This document shows, in pieces, positions 16,967-24,353 of a stretch of DNA of 41,374 bases (within the stretch, counting starts at the first letter, position 1; each line of letters starts with the position of its first letter). The stretch comes from an uncultured cyanobacterium (GTDB taxonomy: Bacteria; Cyanobacteriota; Cyanobacteriia; Cyanobacteriales; Microcystaceae). The notes under the pieces are model-generated. The model saw only the letters and a list, made by a program, of their open reading frames with translations, ran no database searches and was not told where the DNA came from. The DNA lies in contig CAIPYC010000062.1 in assembly GCA_903869185.1 (NCBI GenBank), forward strand, positions 1 through 41,374, written 5' to 3'. Made by a program: the position numbers and the translations under genes.

Positions 16967-17294
16967 AGAAAAAACCCTTTAGATGATTTCTGTCTTGTTT
17001 ATTTATACATGAAGTACAAAGAAAAAGCAATGAGACTGGGGTCCCAATTTTTTCCTGGGACGTTCCTAGGACCACAACCTCAAAACGGAGTTAGAGTATT
17101 GACTCCCTTCAGCCTAAATCCGCTATCCCACAAGGGGACATTGGATTTTAAAGATATGATAAATGCTTGGTTAATTGGCTGATAACTTGGAGATCGGTTG
17201 ATTATAGAAGTAAGAATTACGATTATAGTGGTTCTTGGTATTATGAGTAGGAAGTTAGATATTGTAAAGAATAGATATTTCTGATATTTATTAT
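16967..17294. promoter_or_regulatory. 328-bp divergent region: narM promoter side and surface-protein leader
   Basis: No gene seen. On the left, two adjacent 11-bp imperfect repeats (17052-17062 and 17063-17073, TTCCTRGGACS) overlap an inverted repeat GTCCCA...TGGGAC (17041-17046/17056-17061). On the right, two exact GATTATAG copies at 17200-17207 and 17221-17228 are 21 bp apart, about two helical turns, and enclose a small dyad GTAA-GAA-TTAC at 17210-17220. This could be a regulator site 70-95 bp upstream of narM. No GTA-N8-TAC NtcA site was found. Confidence 0.4.
17041..17073. repeat. inverted repeat overlapping 11-bp tandem repeat
   Basis: GTCCCA at 17041-17046 pairs with TGGGAC at 17056-17061 across a 9-base T-rich loop. 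TTCCTGGGACG and TTCCTAGGACC follow each other directly at 17052-17073, differing at two positions. It lies about 75 bp upstream of the decayed surface-protein start. It could be an operator, a small hairpin in the 5' UTR, or chance. Confidence 0.4.
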
Positions 17295-17735
17295 ATGTTT
17301 GATATATTTGAATTTGAAACTGATTTTGCCCAAACATTGCATTGCATTCCCATGCAAGTCAGGCTAAAACTTGATACGTGCTCAATCAAACTCAAGTTAG
17401 AACAGTGGAATACCCTATCTGATGGGCAAAAGCGCCAATTACTCACCTTGGATTGCAATAGTCCAGAACAGATCAATTACTACCGAGAATTTTTAATAGA
17501 TTTAGTTAGAAATGTTACCGGAGAAAAACTTAAAGATATTTTTATAGGATCCAATCCCCCTTGGCAGCAAACTCAACAATTACCGGCAGAATTTGCCAAA
17601 AGACTTGAGCAAGAAACAATGGAAGTGTCAATCGAACAATGGGCAAGACTCACTATTTTGCAACGTTTTGCCCTAACTAAACTCTCCCAGAGTCAGAATT
17701 TCTTGCCCGCTTTGAAGGAATTTGGACTGACATGA
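17295..17735 (+). CDS. narM: nitrate reductase associated protein (NarM family)
   Basis: A 146-residue cytoplasmic protein of the cyanobacterial nitrate reductase associated family. Recognisable marks are FEFETDFAQTLHCIPMQVRLKLDTC at the N terminus, the middle YREFLIDLV, and the closing LTILQRFALTKLSQS with NFLPALKEFGL. In cyanobacteria NarM is needed for an active molybdenum-dependent assimilatory nitrate reductase. Here it stands 73 bp before mobA on the same strand, which makes the molybdopterin guanine dinucleotide cofactor that nitrate reductase uses. The nitrate reductase gene itself is not in the window. Confidence 0.82.
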   Translation: MFDIFEFETDFAQTLHCIPMQVRLKLDTCSIKLKLEQWNTLSDGQKRQLLTLDCNSPEQINYYREFLIDLVRNVTGEKLKDIFIGSNPPWQQTQQLPAEFAKRLEQETMEVSIEQWARLTILQRFALTKLSQSQNFLPALKEFGLT

Positions 17736-17808
17736 TCTCTCCTCTGGAGTTCTCATTTACTAAAATCATTGCAAAGACTGGGTTTGGACGCTACAGAAAA
17801 CTTGACTT

Positions 17809-18384
17809 ATGTTGAGCGTATTGATTCTCTCTGGCGGTCAGAGCTCACGTATGGGAACAGATAAAGCTCTGCTGAAGATTGGAGAAAGGATACTTATAGA
17901 AAAAATCGCTTCTATTTCTATGGCTCTGTCCCAACAGGTCTATGTGCTGAGCTTTTGGCCAGAGCGATACAAATCGATATTACCTTCGGGTTGCCACTTG
18001 ATTCAGGAGATCAAGGCGACAGAACAGATAGGATCCCATGGTCCTTTGGTTGCATTTGCCCAAGCTCTGCCTCATATCCAAAGCGAATGGGTGCTTTTGC
18101 TAGCATGTGATCTGCCCAGGTTAAAGCTGGAAATTTTAAAAGAAGGCTATCTTTCTTTACCAAAGGAAGCGATCGCCTACATCCCTCGCCAGAATTCACG
18201 CTGGGAACCACTATGCGCATTTTATAACAAGTCTTGTTATGGCTCAATACTGGATTATCTCCAAACAGGCCGGAGATCTTTCCAAGGTTGGTTAAATACT
18301 ATTCCAGCTAGTCAATGGAACACCAGGGATACTTCTATTTTATTCAATTGCAATAGTCCAGAAGATCTTTATTTGTTTCTTTAG
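17809..18384 (+). CDS. mobA: molybdenum cofactor guanylyltransferase (MobA)
   Basis: A 191-residue NTP-transferase that adds GMP to molybdopterin-molybdenum, giving the cofactor of nitrate reductase and other DMSO-reductase family enzymes. The N-terminal LILSGGQSSRMGTDKALL is the nucleotide-binding signature, LLACDLPRL carries the metal-binding aspartate, and SRWEPLCAFYN plus the closing FNCNSPEDL (MobA normally ends ..N(I/C)NTPEDL) are typical. It differs in sequence from the MocA at 10.5 kb, so the two molybdenum cofactor branches have separate enzymes. A HIP1 palindrome lies at about 18168. It ends one base before the convergent tRNA-Gln gene. Confidence 0.9.
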   Translation: MLSVLILSGGQSSRMGTDKALLKIGERILIEKIASISMALSQQVYVLSFWPERYKSILPSGCHLIQEIKATEQIGSHGPLVAFAQALPHIQSEWVLLLACDLPRLKLEILKEGYLSLPKEAIAYIPRQNSRWEPLCAFYNKSCYGSILDYLQTGRRSFQGWLNTIPASQWNTRDTSILFNCNSPEDLYLFL

Positions 18385-18385
18385 A

Positions 18386-18457
18386 CTGAGGCGCTAGGAT
18401 TCGAACCTAGGAATGCCTGGACCAAAACCAGGTGCCTTACCACTTGGCGACGCCTCA
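18386..18457 (-). tRNA. tRNA-Gln (anticodon UUG)
   Basis: Minus-strand cloverleaf of 72 nt: acceptor TGAGGCG paired with CGCCTCA, D arm CGCCAAGTGGTAAGGC, anticodon stem CCTGG/CCAGG with loop TTTTGGT placing TTG at positions 34-36, and T arm CTAGGTTCGAATCCTAG. Discriminator base G; CCA is not encoded. The gene is convergent with mobA, whose TAG ends at 18384. Confidence 0.96.
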
Positions 18458-18519
18458 TTACTCAACTTTGAAATTATAGCAGAATCTAGAGTCTGATTGT
18501 CAAGATCCTAGGAAACATC

Positions 18520-19557
18520 TTAGGAAACGGTAATTTTTAGTGTTAATTCCTGCGGCAGGTTCTTTCCGATAAAAACCAGCCTGGTCTGTTGGAGTTCGTC
18601 AATTTGCCAAGGCCTGTCATAAAAAGTTTCAAGGCGCTGACCTACTCCCTGGAGAACCAATCGCATAGGCTTACTGGCAACTCTAACAAAGCCCTTAATA
18701 CGGTAAATTTCATGCTCACTCACCAATTGTCTCAGCTGGGCGATCAGAGATTCAAGATTATATTCTTGCTCATTAATCAGTTCAAGAGAATTAATTTGAT
18801 CATCGTGTTCATGCTCTTCTTCAGAATCATGATGACTGGGGCGAGATGAGAGATGATCCTCAACAGAGGCATTAAAGCCCAATAAAACCTTAAGATCAAT
18901 CCGTCCATCCACAATGGGCAAGATCCTGACTCCGGGTCTAAGTTCGGATTTCAACCATTGCATTACCCTTAGCTCTTCCGGCTTCCCTATCAGGTCAACC
19001 TTGCTCAGCAGAACCAGATCAGCGCAGTTTAACTGATCTTCAAATAGTTCCTCAATTGGGGTTTCATGTTCGAGATTGGGATCAGCTTCTTTTTGATGTT
19101 GTAAAGCTTTTAAATCTCCCACCAAAGTACCCTCAGCCAGAGCGGCGGCATCAACTACAGTAATCACCCCATCTACAGTCGCTCCATTGCGGATTTCTGG
19201 CCAGCCAAAAGCCTGGATCAAAGGTCTAGGTAAAGCCAAGCCCGAAGTCTCTATGACAATGGCATCTAGATTGTCGCTTTTCTCTAGGAGAACCTGCATG
19301 ATAGGAAAAAATTCCTCCTGAACCGTACAGCATAGACAGCCATTAGTCAGCTCCACGATAGGACTAGTAGGGATATCATCTTCCTCCTGGCAGACTTGAC
19401 AGGATTTAAGCAGTTCACCGTCTATACCGATTTCTCCAAACTCATTGACCAAGACCGCAATTCTCAATCCTTGTTTATTCTCAAGAAGATTGCGAATCAC
19501 TGTCGTTTTGCCTGCCCCTAAAAATCCTGTGATTACCGTAACTGGAATTTTATGCAT
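18520..19557 (-). CDS. CobW/COG0523 family metal-chaperone GTPase
   Basis: G3E-class P-loop GTPase of 345 residues. The Walker A is GFLGAGKTT (residues 11-19), the metal-binding CLCC sits at residues 74-77, followed by IVIETSGLALP (switch region) and the guanine-specificity SKVDL. A His/Asp/Glu-rich stretch (HHDSEEEHEHDD, about residues 241-252) precedes the CobW C-terminal domain (RIKGFVRVASKP). Such proteins deliver zinc, cobalt or other metals; the subgroup cannot be settled from sequence alone. No Zur box or cobalamin riboswitch was seen upstream. Confidence 0.88.
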   Translation of the reverse strand: MHKIPVTVITGFLGAGKTTVIRNLLENKQGLRIAVLVNEFGEIGIDGELLKSCQVCQEEDDIPTSPIVELTNGCLCCTVQEEFFPIMQVLLEKSDNLDAIVIETSGLALPRPLIQAFGWPEIRNGATVDGVITVVDAAALAEGTLVGDLKALQHQKEADPNLEHETPIEELFEDQLNCADLVLLSKVDLIGKPEELRVMQWLKSELRPGVRILPIVDGRIDLKVLLGFNASVEDHLSSRPSHHDSEEEHEHDDQINSLELINEQEYNLESLIAQLRQLVSEHEIYRIKGFVRVASKPMRLVLQGVGQRLETFYDRPWQIDELQQTRLVFIGKNLPQELTLKITVS

Positions 19558-20068
19558 ATCTTAAACTTATCCTTTGCAAATCCATCATTATTCTAGCTTT
19601 TCTACCCATATTCGACAGTTTAGTGTCTTTAGTTTTTCGCCATTAACAAACAAGTAGAAAATAAAGGTAGAGAAGAAAATATAAAGATTGAAGGAGTCTG
19701 AAGATGAACATTGGCATGCGTGAGGAGCAAATTTTACCAAATAAATAGGTAAAAGCCTGCCTTTCAGGACGACTTTCTCTTAAAATTATCTTAATATTTA
19801 TTAAGCGCTAAACCACAGTCGAACAACTATCACAAGGCAAGGAAACAACTAGACAAAGTATCAAATACTACAGAAGACCGTCTAACGGTGACTTATAATC
19901 GGACTAATTGAAAATCATAGGCATGGTACCTTCATACCGTTCTTTGGCACACAACGTACGAACTCCTATAACTCCAATCCGGTGATAAACTGTCCTCTCG
20001 AAATGTACTGTCTTGGCTTTTGTTCTAACAATCTCGGATTAATATAATAAATTTTATAAATATTAATA
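19558..20068. other. 511-bp region without a confident gene
   Basis: Flanked by the divergent CobW and sulfotransferase genes. It holds a 14-codon ORF with an excellent ribosome binding site (19704-19748, listed separately), a short hairpin CCTG/CAGG at 19756-19768, and, on the minus strand around 20035-19910, an open stretch of about 40 codons (includes VYHRIGVIGVRTLCAKERYEGT) without a start codon that could be a decayed coding fragment. Composition becomes strongly AT-rich towards 20 kb. No terminal inverted repeats of an insertion sequence were seen. Confidence 0.4.
19704..19748 (+). CDS. 14-codon mini-ORF with strong Shine-Dalgarno sequence
   Basis: ATG at 19704 encodes MNIGMREEQILPNK followed by TAG. 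AAGGAG at 19691-19696 is ideally spaced (7 nt). After the TAG the same frame is open for another 20 codons to TAA, so this may be the start of a decayed gene rather than a true leader peptide. The sulfotransferase begins 320 bp downstream, too far for simple coupling. Function unknown. Confidence 0.3.
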   Translation: MNIGMREEQILPNK

Positions 20069-20989
20069 ATGATTAAAACTCCAATATTTTTAGTAGGCGC
20101 AGAACGTTCTGGCACAACACTATTAAGATTAATGTTAGATCATCATCCTGAGATAGCTTTTAATAGTGAATTTGACTATGCTATAAAATTTTTTGATTTT
20201 AATACTTTACAAGAATATTACGGATTTTTAGATCAAGATAGGATTTTCAGATCATCAAATTTTATTATTGATAGAAAGTGTAATCCAGATGAACTTGTTA
20301 ATATTTGGTTAAAACAAAAACAAGGTAATAAAAAATATATTGGAGCCACTGTTCATCATCAATTTAATAGATTGATTAAAATATGGCCAGATGCTAAATT
20401 TATTCATATTGTGCGAGATCCTAGAGACGTTGCCTTGTCTGTAGTTCAAATAGGCTGGGCTGGTAATACTTGGAAAGGTTGTGAACGATGGATAACTGCC
20501 GAACAAACTTGGAATACCCTAAAAATTAATCTTAAAAAAGAACAATATTTAGAAATAACTTACGAAGATTTAATCTTAAAAACACAAGAAATCTTAAGCT
20601 ATGTGTGTGGTTTTATTGGTGTTGAATATAATTCAAAGATGTTAAGTTATCCTGAATATACTACTTATAAATTACCAGATAATAGTATGGCTTATAAATG
20701 GATAAATATGCTTAAAATATTTGATATAAATTTAATTAATATTAAAGTTGGTAAAGAATTAATACTAGCAAATAATTATCTTTGGTCTGAAAATTCTATT
20801 AATATAAATTGGTTTTATAAATTATATTTGGAAATTGAAAATAAAATATTATGTTTTAAATTTCGTATCAATCGTTTTGGATTTAAACTGCTATTAAAGT
20901 ACTACATTGCCCGCAAATTAGCTTTAAAAAAATGGGCAGAACAATTAAATTTACAGATACATGATATAGAAGTTCAATACTTAGTATAA
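20069..20989 (+). CDS. sulfotransferase family protein
   Basis: A 306-residue PAPS-dependent sulfotransferase. The 5'-phosphosulfate loop is FLVGAERSGTTLLRLML (residues 7-23), and the 3'-phosphate binding segment is FIHIVRDPRDVALSV (residues 111-125), with the conserved arginine and later serine. The C-terminal third is Asn/Ile/Lys-rich with no clear motif. The gene is much more AT-rich than its neighbours and follows a 511-bp sparse region, which suggests acquisition from elsewhere. Bacterial members often modify polysaccharides, lipids or secreted small molecules; no linked cluster is visible. Confidence 0.85.
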   Translation: MIKTPIFLVGAERSGTTLLRLMLDHHPEIAFNSEFDYAIKFFDFNTLQEYYGFLDQDRIFRSSNFIIDRKCNPDELVNIWLKQKQGNKKYIGATVHHQFNRLIKIWPDAKFIHIVRDPRDVALSVVQIGWAGNTWKGCERWITAEQTWNTLKINLKKEQYLEITYEDLILKTQEILSYVCGFIGVEYNSKMLSYPEYTTYKLPDNSMAYKWINMLKIFDINLINIKVGKELILANNYLWSENSININWFYKLYLEIENKILCFKFRINRFGFKLLLKYYIARKLALKKWAEQLNLQIHDIEVQYLV

Positions 20990-21095
20990 CAATATACACA
21001 TATAGATTATATACTTGAGGTTAAAGAACTTAATGAATTTGAAGAATAGGCTTATTTAGAGAGTATCTTTTAAATAAAAATATTCGAAAATCTAT

Positions 21096-21866
21096 ATGAA
21101 TCATCACCATAATTTTTCTAGTATAAAAATAGGTCAATTTACATTGCTATGTCAGCGTTTCTTGATAGTATTGGTAATCACTGGTAGTCTTTGTTTGATT
21201 TCATCCAATTCAGCTATGGCATTGCCAGCAGAAATACAAGAAAAAGTATTGCGAACATTGACAGTTACAGGACAGGGAGTCAAAAAGATTCCCACCACAA
21301 TAACACAAGTGCAACTTGGGGTAGAAGTTCAAGATAAGACAGCAGTAGCTGTACAACAAGAAGTCGCTAAGCGTACTTCAGCCCTTATCGATTTCCTTCG
21401 TTCTCGTAAGGTAGAACAATTAAAGACTACCGGCATACATCTCCAACCCAACTATCAATACAAAAATAATCAGCAGCAATTCATAGGCTATACTGGCACA
21501 AATACAGTTAGTTTCCGCCTCAATACAGAGCAAGCCGCAGGGGTACTAGATGGAGCGGTAAAAGCAGGAGCAACCCGAATAGATGGCTTAAGTTTTACTA
21601 CCAGCGAAGAGGTGATTTCAATCGCTCAAAAAGAAGCTCTCCGCTTAGCGACTGTAGACGCGCAACAACAATCAGATGCAGTCTTAAAAGCTTTAAATTT
21701 CGTTGCCAAAGAGATTGTAAGTATCCATATTAATGGCGCTAACGTTCCATCACCAAGAACTTTTCAAGCTGAACAATTCTCAAAAAACGCTGCCAGTTTC
21801 AGTACCCCTATAATTGGAGGAGAGCAAGATGTTCAAGCAACTGTCACTCTTCAAATTAGTTATTAA
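21096..21866 (+). CDS. SIMPL (DUF541) domain exported protein
   Basis: A 256-residue protein with a hydrophobic signal segment (about residues 19-40, ending SAMALPAE) and a SIMPL domain: LTVTGQGVKKIPTTITQVQLGVE at the start of the mature part, then the helical LIDFLRSRKVEQLKTTGIHLQPNY, GYTGTNTVSFRL and the closing VQATVTLQISY. SIMPL proteins are periplasmic or surface-associated with poorly defined roles, sometimes linked to oxidative stress. The N-terminal MNHHH could bind metal but is probably incidental. 105 bp separate it from the sulfotransferase. Confidence 0.85.
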   Translation: MNHHHNFSSIKIGQFTLLCQRFLIVLVITGSLCLISSNSAMALPAEIQEKVLRTLTVTGQGVKKIPTTITQVQLGVEVQDKTAVAVQQEVAKRTSALIDFLRSRKVEQLKTTGIHLQPNYQYKNNQQQFIGYTGTNTVSFRLNTEQAAGVLDGAVKAGATRIDGLSFTTSEEVISIAQKEALRLATVDAQQQSDAVLKALNFVAKEIVSIHINGANVPSPRTFQAEQFSKNAASFSTPIIGGEQDVQATVTLQISY

Positions 21867-21911
21867 AATTTCTGCGAGCGAATCGACCGGTAGGACGGAA
21901 TAAATACAAAC

Positions 21912-22487
21912 ATGGTAAGCTTACTGGCTCCGCTCAAATTATATATTGACTTAACAGATGCGCAATTTTTTCAACTTTGTCAAAATAACCGAGACTATCG
22001 GTTTGAGCGTACAGCTACAGGAGAGGTGATCATCATGCCGCCTACAGGAGCTGAAACAGGGGAACGCAACGCCGAGATCACTTATCAATTAAAAGCATGG
22101 AATCACCAGAATAAACTGGGAAAAGCTTTTGACTCTTCTACTGGTTTTAAACTTCCCAATGGTTCCGAGCGCTCTCCTGATGCCTCCTGGGTAAAACTGG
22201 AAAAATGGGATGCTTTGACAAAAGCAGAAAAAGAAGGATTTGCCCCTTGCTGCCCAGATTTTGTAGTTGAACTAATGTCAATTAGTGATTCTCTTGAAAA
22301 GACCCGTTCCAAAATGAAAGAATATATAGACAATGGCGCAAAACTAGGATGGTTGATTAATCGAAAAGAGCAACTAGTAGAAATCTATCGAACCAATAAA
22401 GAAGTAGAAATTTTACAAACTCCGCTGACTTTATCTGGAGAAGAAGTTTTATTTGGTTTCGTTTTAAATCTAGCAGAAATTTGGTAA
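21912..22487 (+). CDS. Uma2 family (DUF820) putative endonuclease
   Basis: A 191-residue member of the Uma2 family, very abundant in cyanobacteria, with a predicted PD-(D/E)XK nuclease fold. It shows RTATGEVIIMPPTGAETGERNAEI, GFKLPNGSERSPDASWV (first acidic site), PDFVVELMSISDSLEKTRSKM (second acidic site and basic residues) and YIDNGAKLGWLI. All the characteristic catalytic positions look intact. Biological role unknown; most copies are stand-alone, as here. Confidence 0.88.
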   Translation: MVSLLAPLKLYIDLTDAQFFQLCQNNRDYRFERTATGEVIIMPPTGAETGERNAEITYQLKAWNHQNKLGKAFDSSTGFKLPNGSERSPDASWVKLEKWDALTKAEKEGFAPCCPDFVVELMSISDSLEKTRSKMKEYIDNGAKLGWLINRKEQLVEIYRTNKEVEILQTPLTLSGEEVLFGFVLNLAEIW

Positions 22488-22552
22488 TTATGCTGTAATA
22501 AGCTTTGCTATAAGGATTCCAGTTCTTCAAACTGACCACTAGAACAGTCAAT

Positions 22553-22572
22553 CCCAAAAAAGATCTTTTGGG
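22553..22572. terminator. possible bidirectional stem-loop between convergent genes
   Basis: CCCAAAA (22553-22559), loop AAGATC, TTTTGGG (22566-22572), a perfect 7-bp stem located between the uma2 stop and the convergent PEP-CTERM gene. The A/T half of the stem may serve as a weak U-tract on either strand, but there is no separate T-run. Confidence 0.35.
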
Positions 22573-22607
22573 GGAGTGTCTCTTTCTTGATTAACTAAGT
22601 AATTCTC

Positions 22608-23198
22608 TTAGTTATCTTTATTTGATGACTTTTTTTTGAGTAGATTAGCTAAGGATCCAAACAGGGCAATTCCTGTAACAGATCCTAAGACATTGAGAGG
22701 CTCAGGAACTTCGGTTGCAACGAAATCGACTCCATGATAGTCTGTCCAGGCACCTATACTGTTACCATAACCGGAAGTAAATTTATAAAGTGCATAGCCA
22801 ATAACAGGGTTGACCTCATCAGGGGTACTATTGTAGTAAAGTACGAGTCCTGCTTGATTGGCAAAAGTTAATGCTTCTGTATGAAAGCCTATCCCGCCGT
22901 AGGTAAGTTGGGGTTGATTTTGAAAGAGTAAATCATTGATAATGGCTGGTTTATCCCTATATGGAGGTAGATATGAAGGAGTCCCTGGTGGATATAATCC
23001 TGTGATTGTTGAACCCTCAGCAGTTCCAATGATATCCGTAACTAGAAAGGGGGCTAAATTATTGGTTGTAAGCGTACCACTTCCGCCAATAATTCCAGTT
23101 CCACTGTATGACCAGTTCCATGTGGCAGCTTGAGCTCTAGTCTCTGTCATGCCAAAAATAACCAGACCCAAAAGCAAAGCAATTTTTTGAAAATTCAT
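22608..23198 (-). CDS. PEP-CTERM sorting-domain surface protein
   Basis: A 196-residue exported protein. The signal peptide is residues 1 to about 24 (hydrophobic LLLGLVIFGMT, cleavage after RAQA). The middle is Gly/Thr-rich with TWNWSYSGTGIIGGSGTL, a pattern common in cyanobacterial PEP-CTERM proteins. The C terminus has the complete sorting signal: VPEPLNV, hydrophobic SVTGIALFGSLANLL, then KKKSSNKDN. Such signals are processed by exosortase; none is encoded in this window. The gene is intact, unlike the PEP-CTERM-like gene at 16.3-17.0 kb. Confidence 0.88.
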   Translation of the reverse strand: MNFQKIALLLGLVIFGMTETRAQAATWNWSYSGTGIIGGSGTLTTNNLAPFLVTDIIGTAEGSTITGLYPPGTPSYLPPYRDKPAIINDLLFQNQPQLTYGGIGFHTEALTFANQAGLVLYYNSTPDEVNPVIGYALYKFTSGYGNSIGAWTDYHGVDFVATEVPEPLNVLGSVTGIALFGSLANLLKKKSSNKDN

Positions 23199-23259
23199 TC
23201 GATTTATATCTCCTTTAAGGAATTATTATAAAGAACTTTAAACCAGACAATTAACCCAA

Positions 23260-24228
23260 TTAACCAATGAGATTTGAATTTCTTTGGATCTCGGTAAAAA
23301 TATGATCCAGGATTTCTTGAGCTCCTTGGTTTCGTAAACTATTGGCCAGCTGGATACCAATATTTTCAGACTCTTGGGCAGATCCACTTACAGTATCTTT
23401 AACCAGTTTTTTTCCATCTAAACTAGCCACTAGACCAGTCAAGCTCAAAATACCATCTTCAATTTTGCTATTGACTCCAATAGGAACCTGACAGCCTCCT
23501 TCTAGCTCTCGAAGAAAAGCCCTCTCAGCCAAGCAACAATCTCTAGATGCTGGATGTTCTAGAACCTTTAAAAGCTCCAGCACGTAGCTATTCCCCTCAC
23601 GACATTCAATTCCAAGGGCGCCCTGACCTACTGCATGCAAGGAGATTTCAGGCGGAATAATCTGATGAATACGATCTTGCATACCCAATCGCTCCAATCC
23701 GGCCGCTGCCAAAATCAAGGCGTCGTACTGTTCATCTTCGAGTTTTTTGAGACGAGTATTGACATTTCCTCTAACATCTTTAAAGGTCAGATGAGGATAA
23801 TGGTATTTAAGCTGAGCCAGTCGTCTCAATGAAGAAGTTCCAATGACCGAATTTTCAGGCAATGTTTCTAATTGGTATTGCCCATTCTTTTGATTGACAA
23901 CCAAGGCATCAGACGGATTAACCCTTTCGGTAATACATCCCAAGACCAGTCCTTCTGGTAATCGGGTGGGAAGATCCTTGAGCGAATGAACAGCCAAATC
24001 TATATTCCCATCGAGCATTCCCACTTCCAATTCTTTTGTGAACAGCCCCTTATCTCCAATTTTAGCCAAGGCAACATCGAGAATCTTGTCACCTTGAGTA
24101 CTCATAGTCTCTATAGTAAAAGTCTGGTCCTTGTGGTGCAACTGAAGCTGCTCATGGATAAAGTATGTTTGCACTAAGGCAAGTTGACTTTTGCGAGAAC
24201 CAATACAAATATTACGATTAAGACTCAT
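23260..24228 (-). CDS. hemC: hydroxymethylbilane synthase (porphobilinogen deaminase)
   Basis: Polymerises four porphobilinogens into hydroxymethylbilane for heme and chlorophyll. The 322-residue protein starts [18 protein letters not shown], then [17 protein letters not shown] and the dipyrromethane cofactor site [10 protein letters not shown] with Cys246. These are all the diagnostic motifs. It stands alone, divergent from glcE over a 125-bp spacer. Confidence 0.96.
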   Translation of the reverse strand: MSLNRNICIGSRKSQLALVQTYFIHEQLQLHHKDQTFTIETMSTQGDKILDVALAKIGDKGLFTKELEVGMLDGNIDLAVHSLKDLPTRLPEGLVLGCITERVNPSDALVVNQKNGQYQLETLPENSVIGTSSLRRLAQLKYHYPHLTFKDVRGNVNTRLKKLEDEQYDALILAAAGLERLGMQDRIHQIIPPEISLHAVGQGALGIECREGNSYVLELLKVLEHPASRDCCLAERAFLRELEGGCQVPIGVNSKIEDGILSLTGLVASLDGKKLVKDTVSGSAQESENIGIQLANSLRNQGAQEILDHIFTEIQRNSNLIG

Positions 24229-24353
24229 TTTGCTAGGATTTTAAAGTTTCACCGGTATGAATTAGCGTATCACGACAGCATGCCTGAGAACAAATCAACA
24301 AAGGTTATCAAGATGATAGACTAAGCTTTAGACCTGCAAAAGTCAAAGTTTAG

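Noticed and set aside
17076-17294. NtcA binding site upstream of narM
   Set aside because: I searched by eye for GTA-N8-TAC; only GTA-N5-TAC was found, which is the wrong spacing.
18386-18457. tRNA-Trp or tRNA-Lys reading of the tRNA
   Set aside because: The 7-base loop TTTTGGT places TTG at positions 34-36, which is glutamine.
19558-19700. Cobalamin riboswitch or Zur box before the CobW gene
   Set aside because: No B12-box-like conserved sequence or convincing Zur-type dyad was seen.
19885-20040. Minus-strand open stretch with VYHRIGVIGVRTLCAKERYEGT
   Set aside because: It looked like a transposase-type fragment, but there is no start codon, no terminal inverted repeats and no family I can name, so it is only mentioned within the gene-poor region.
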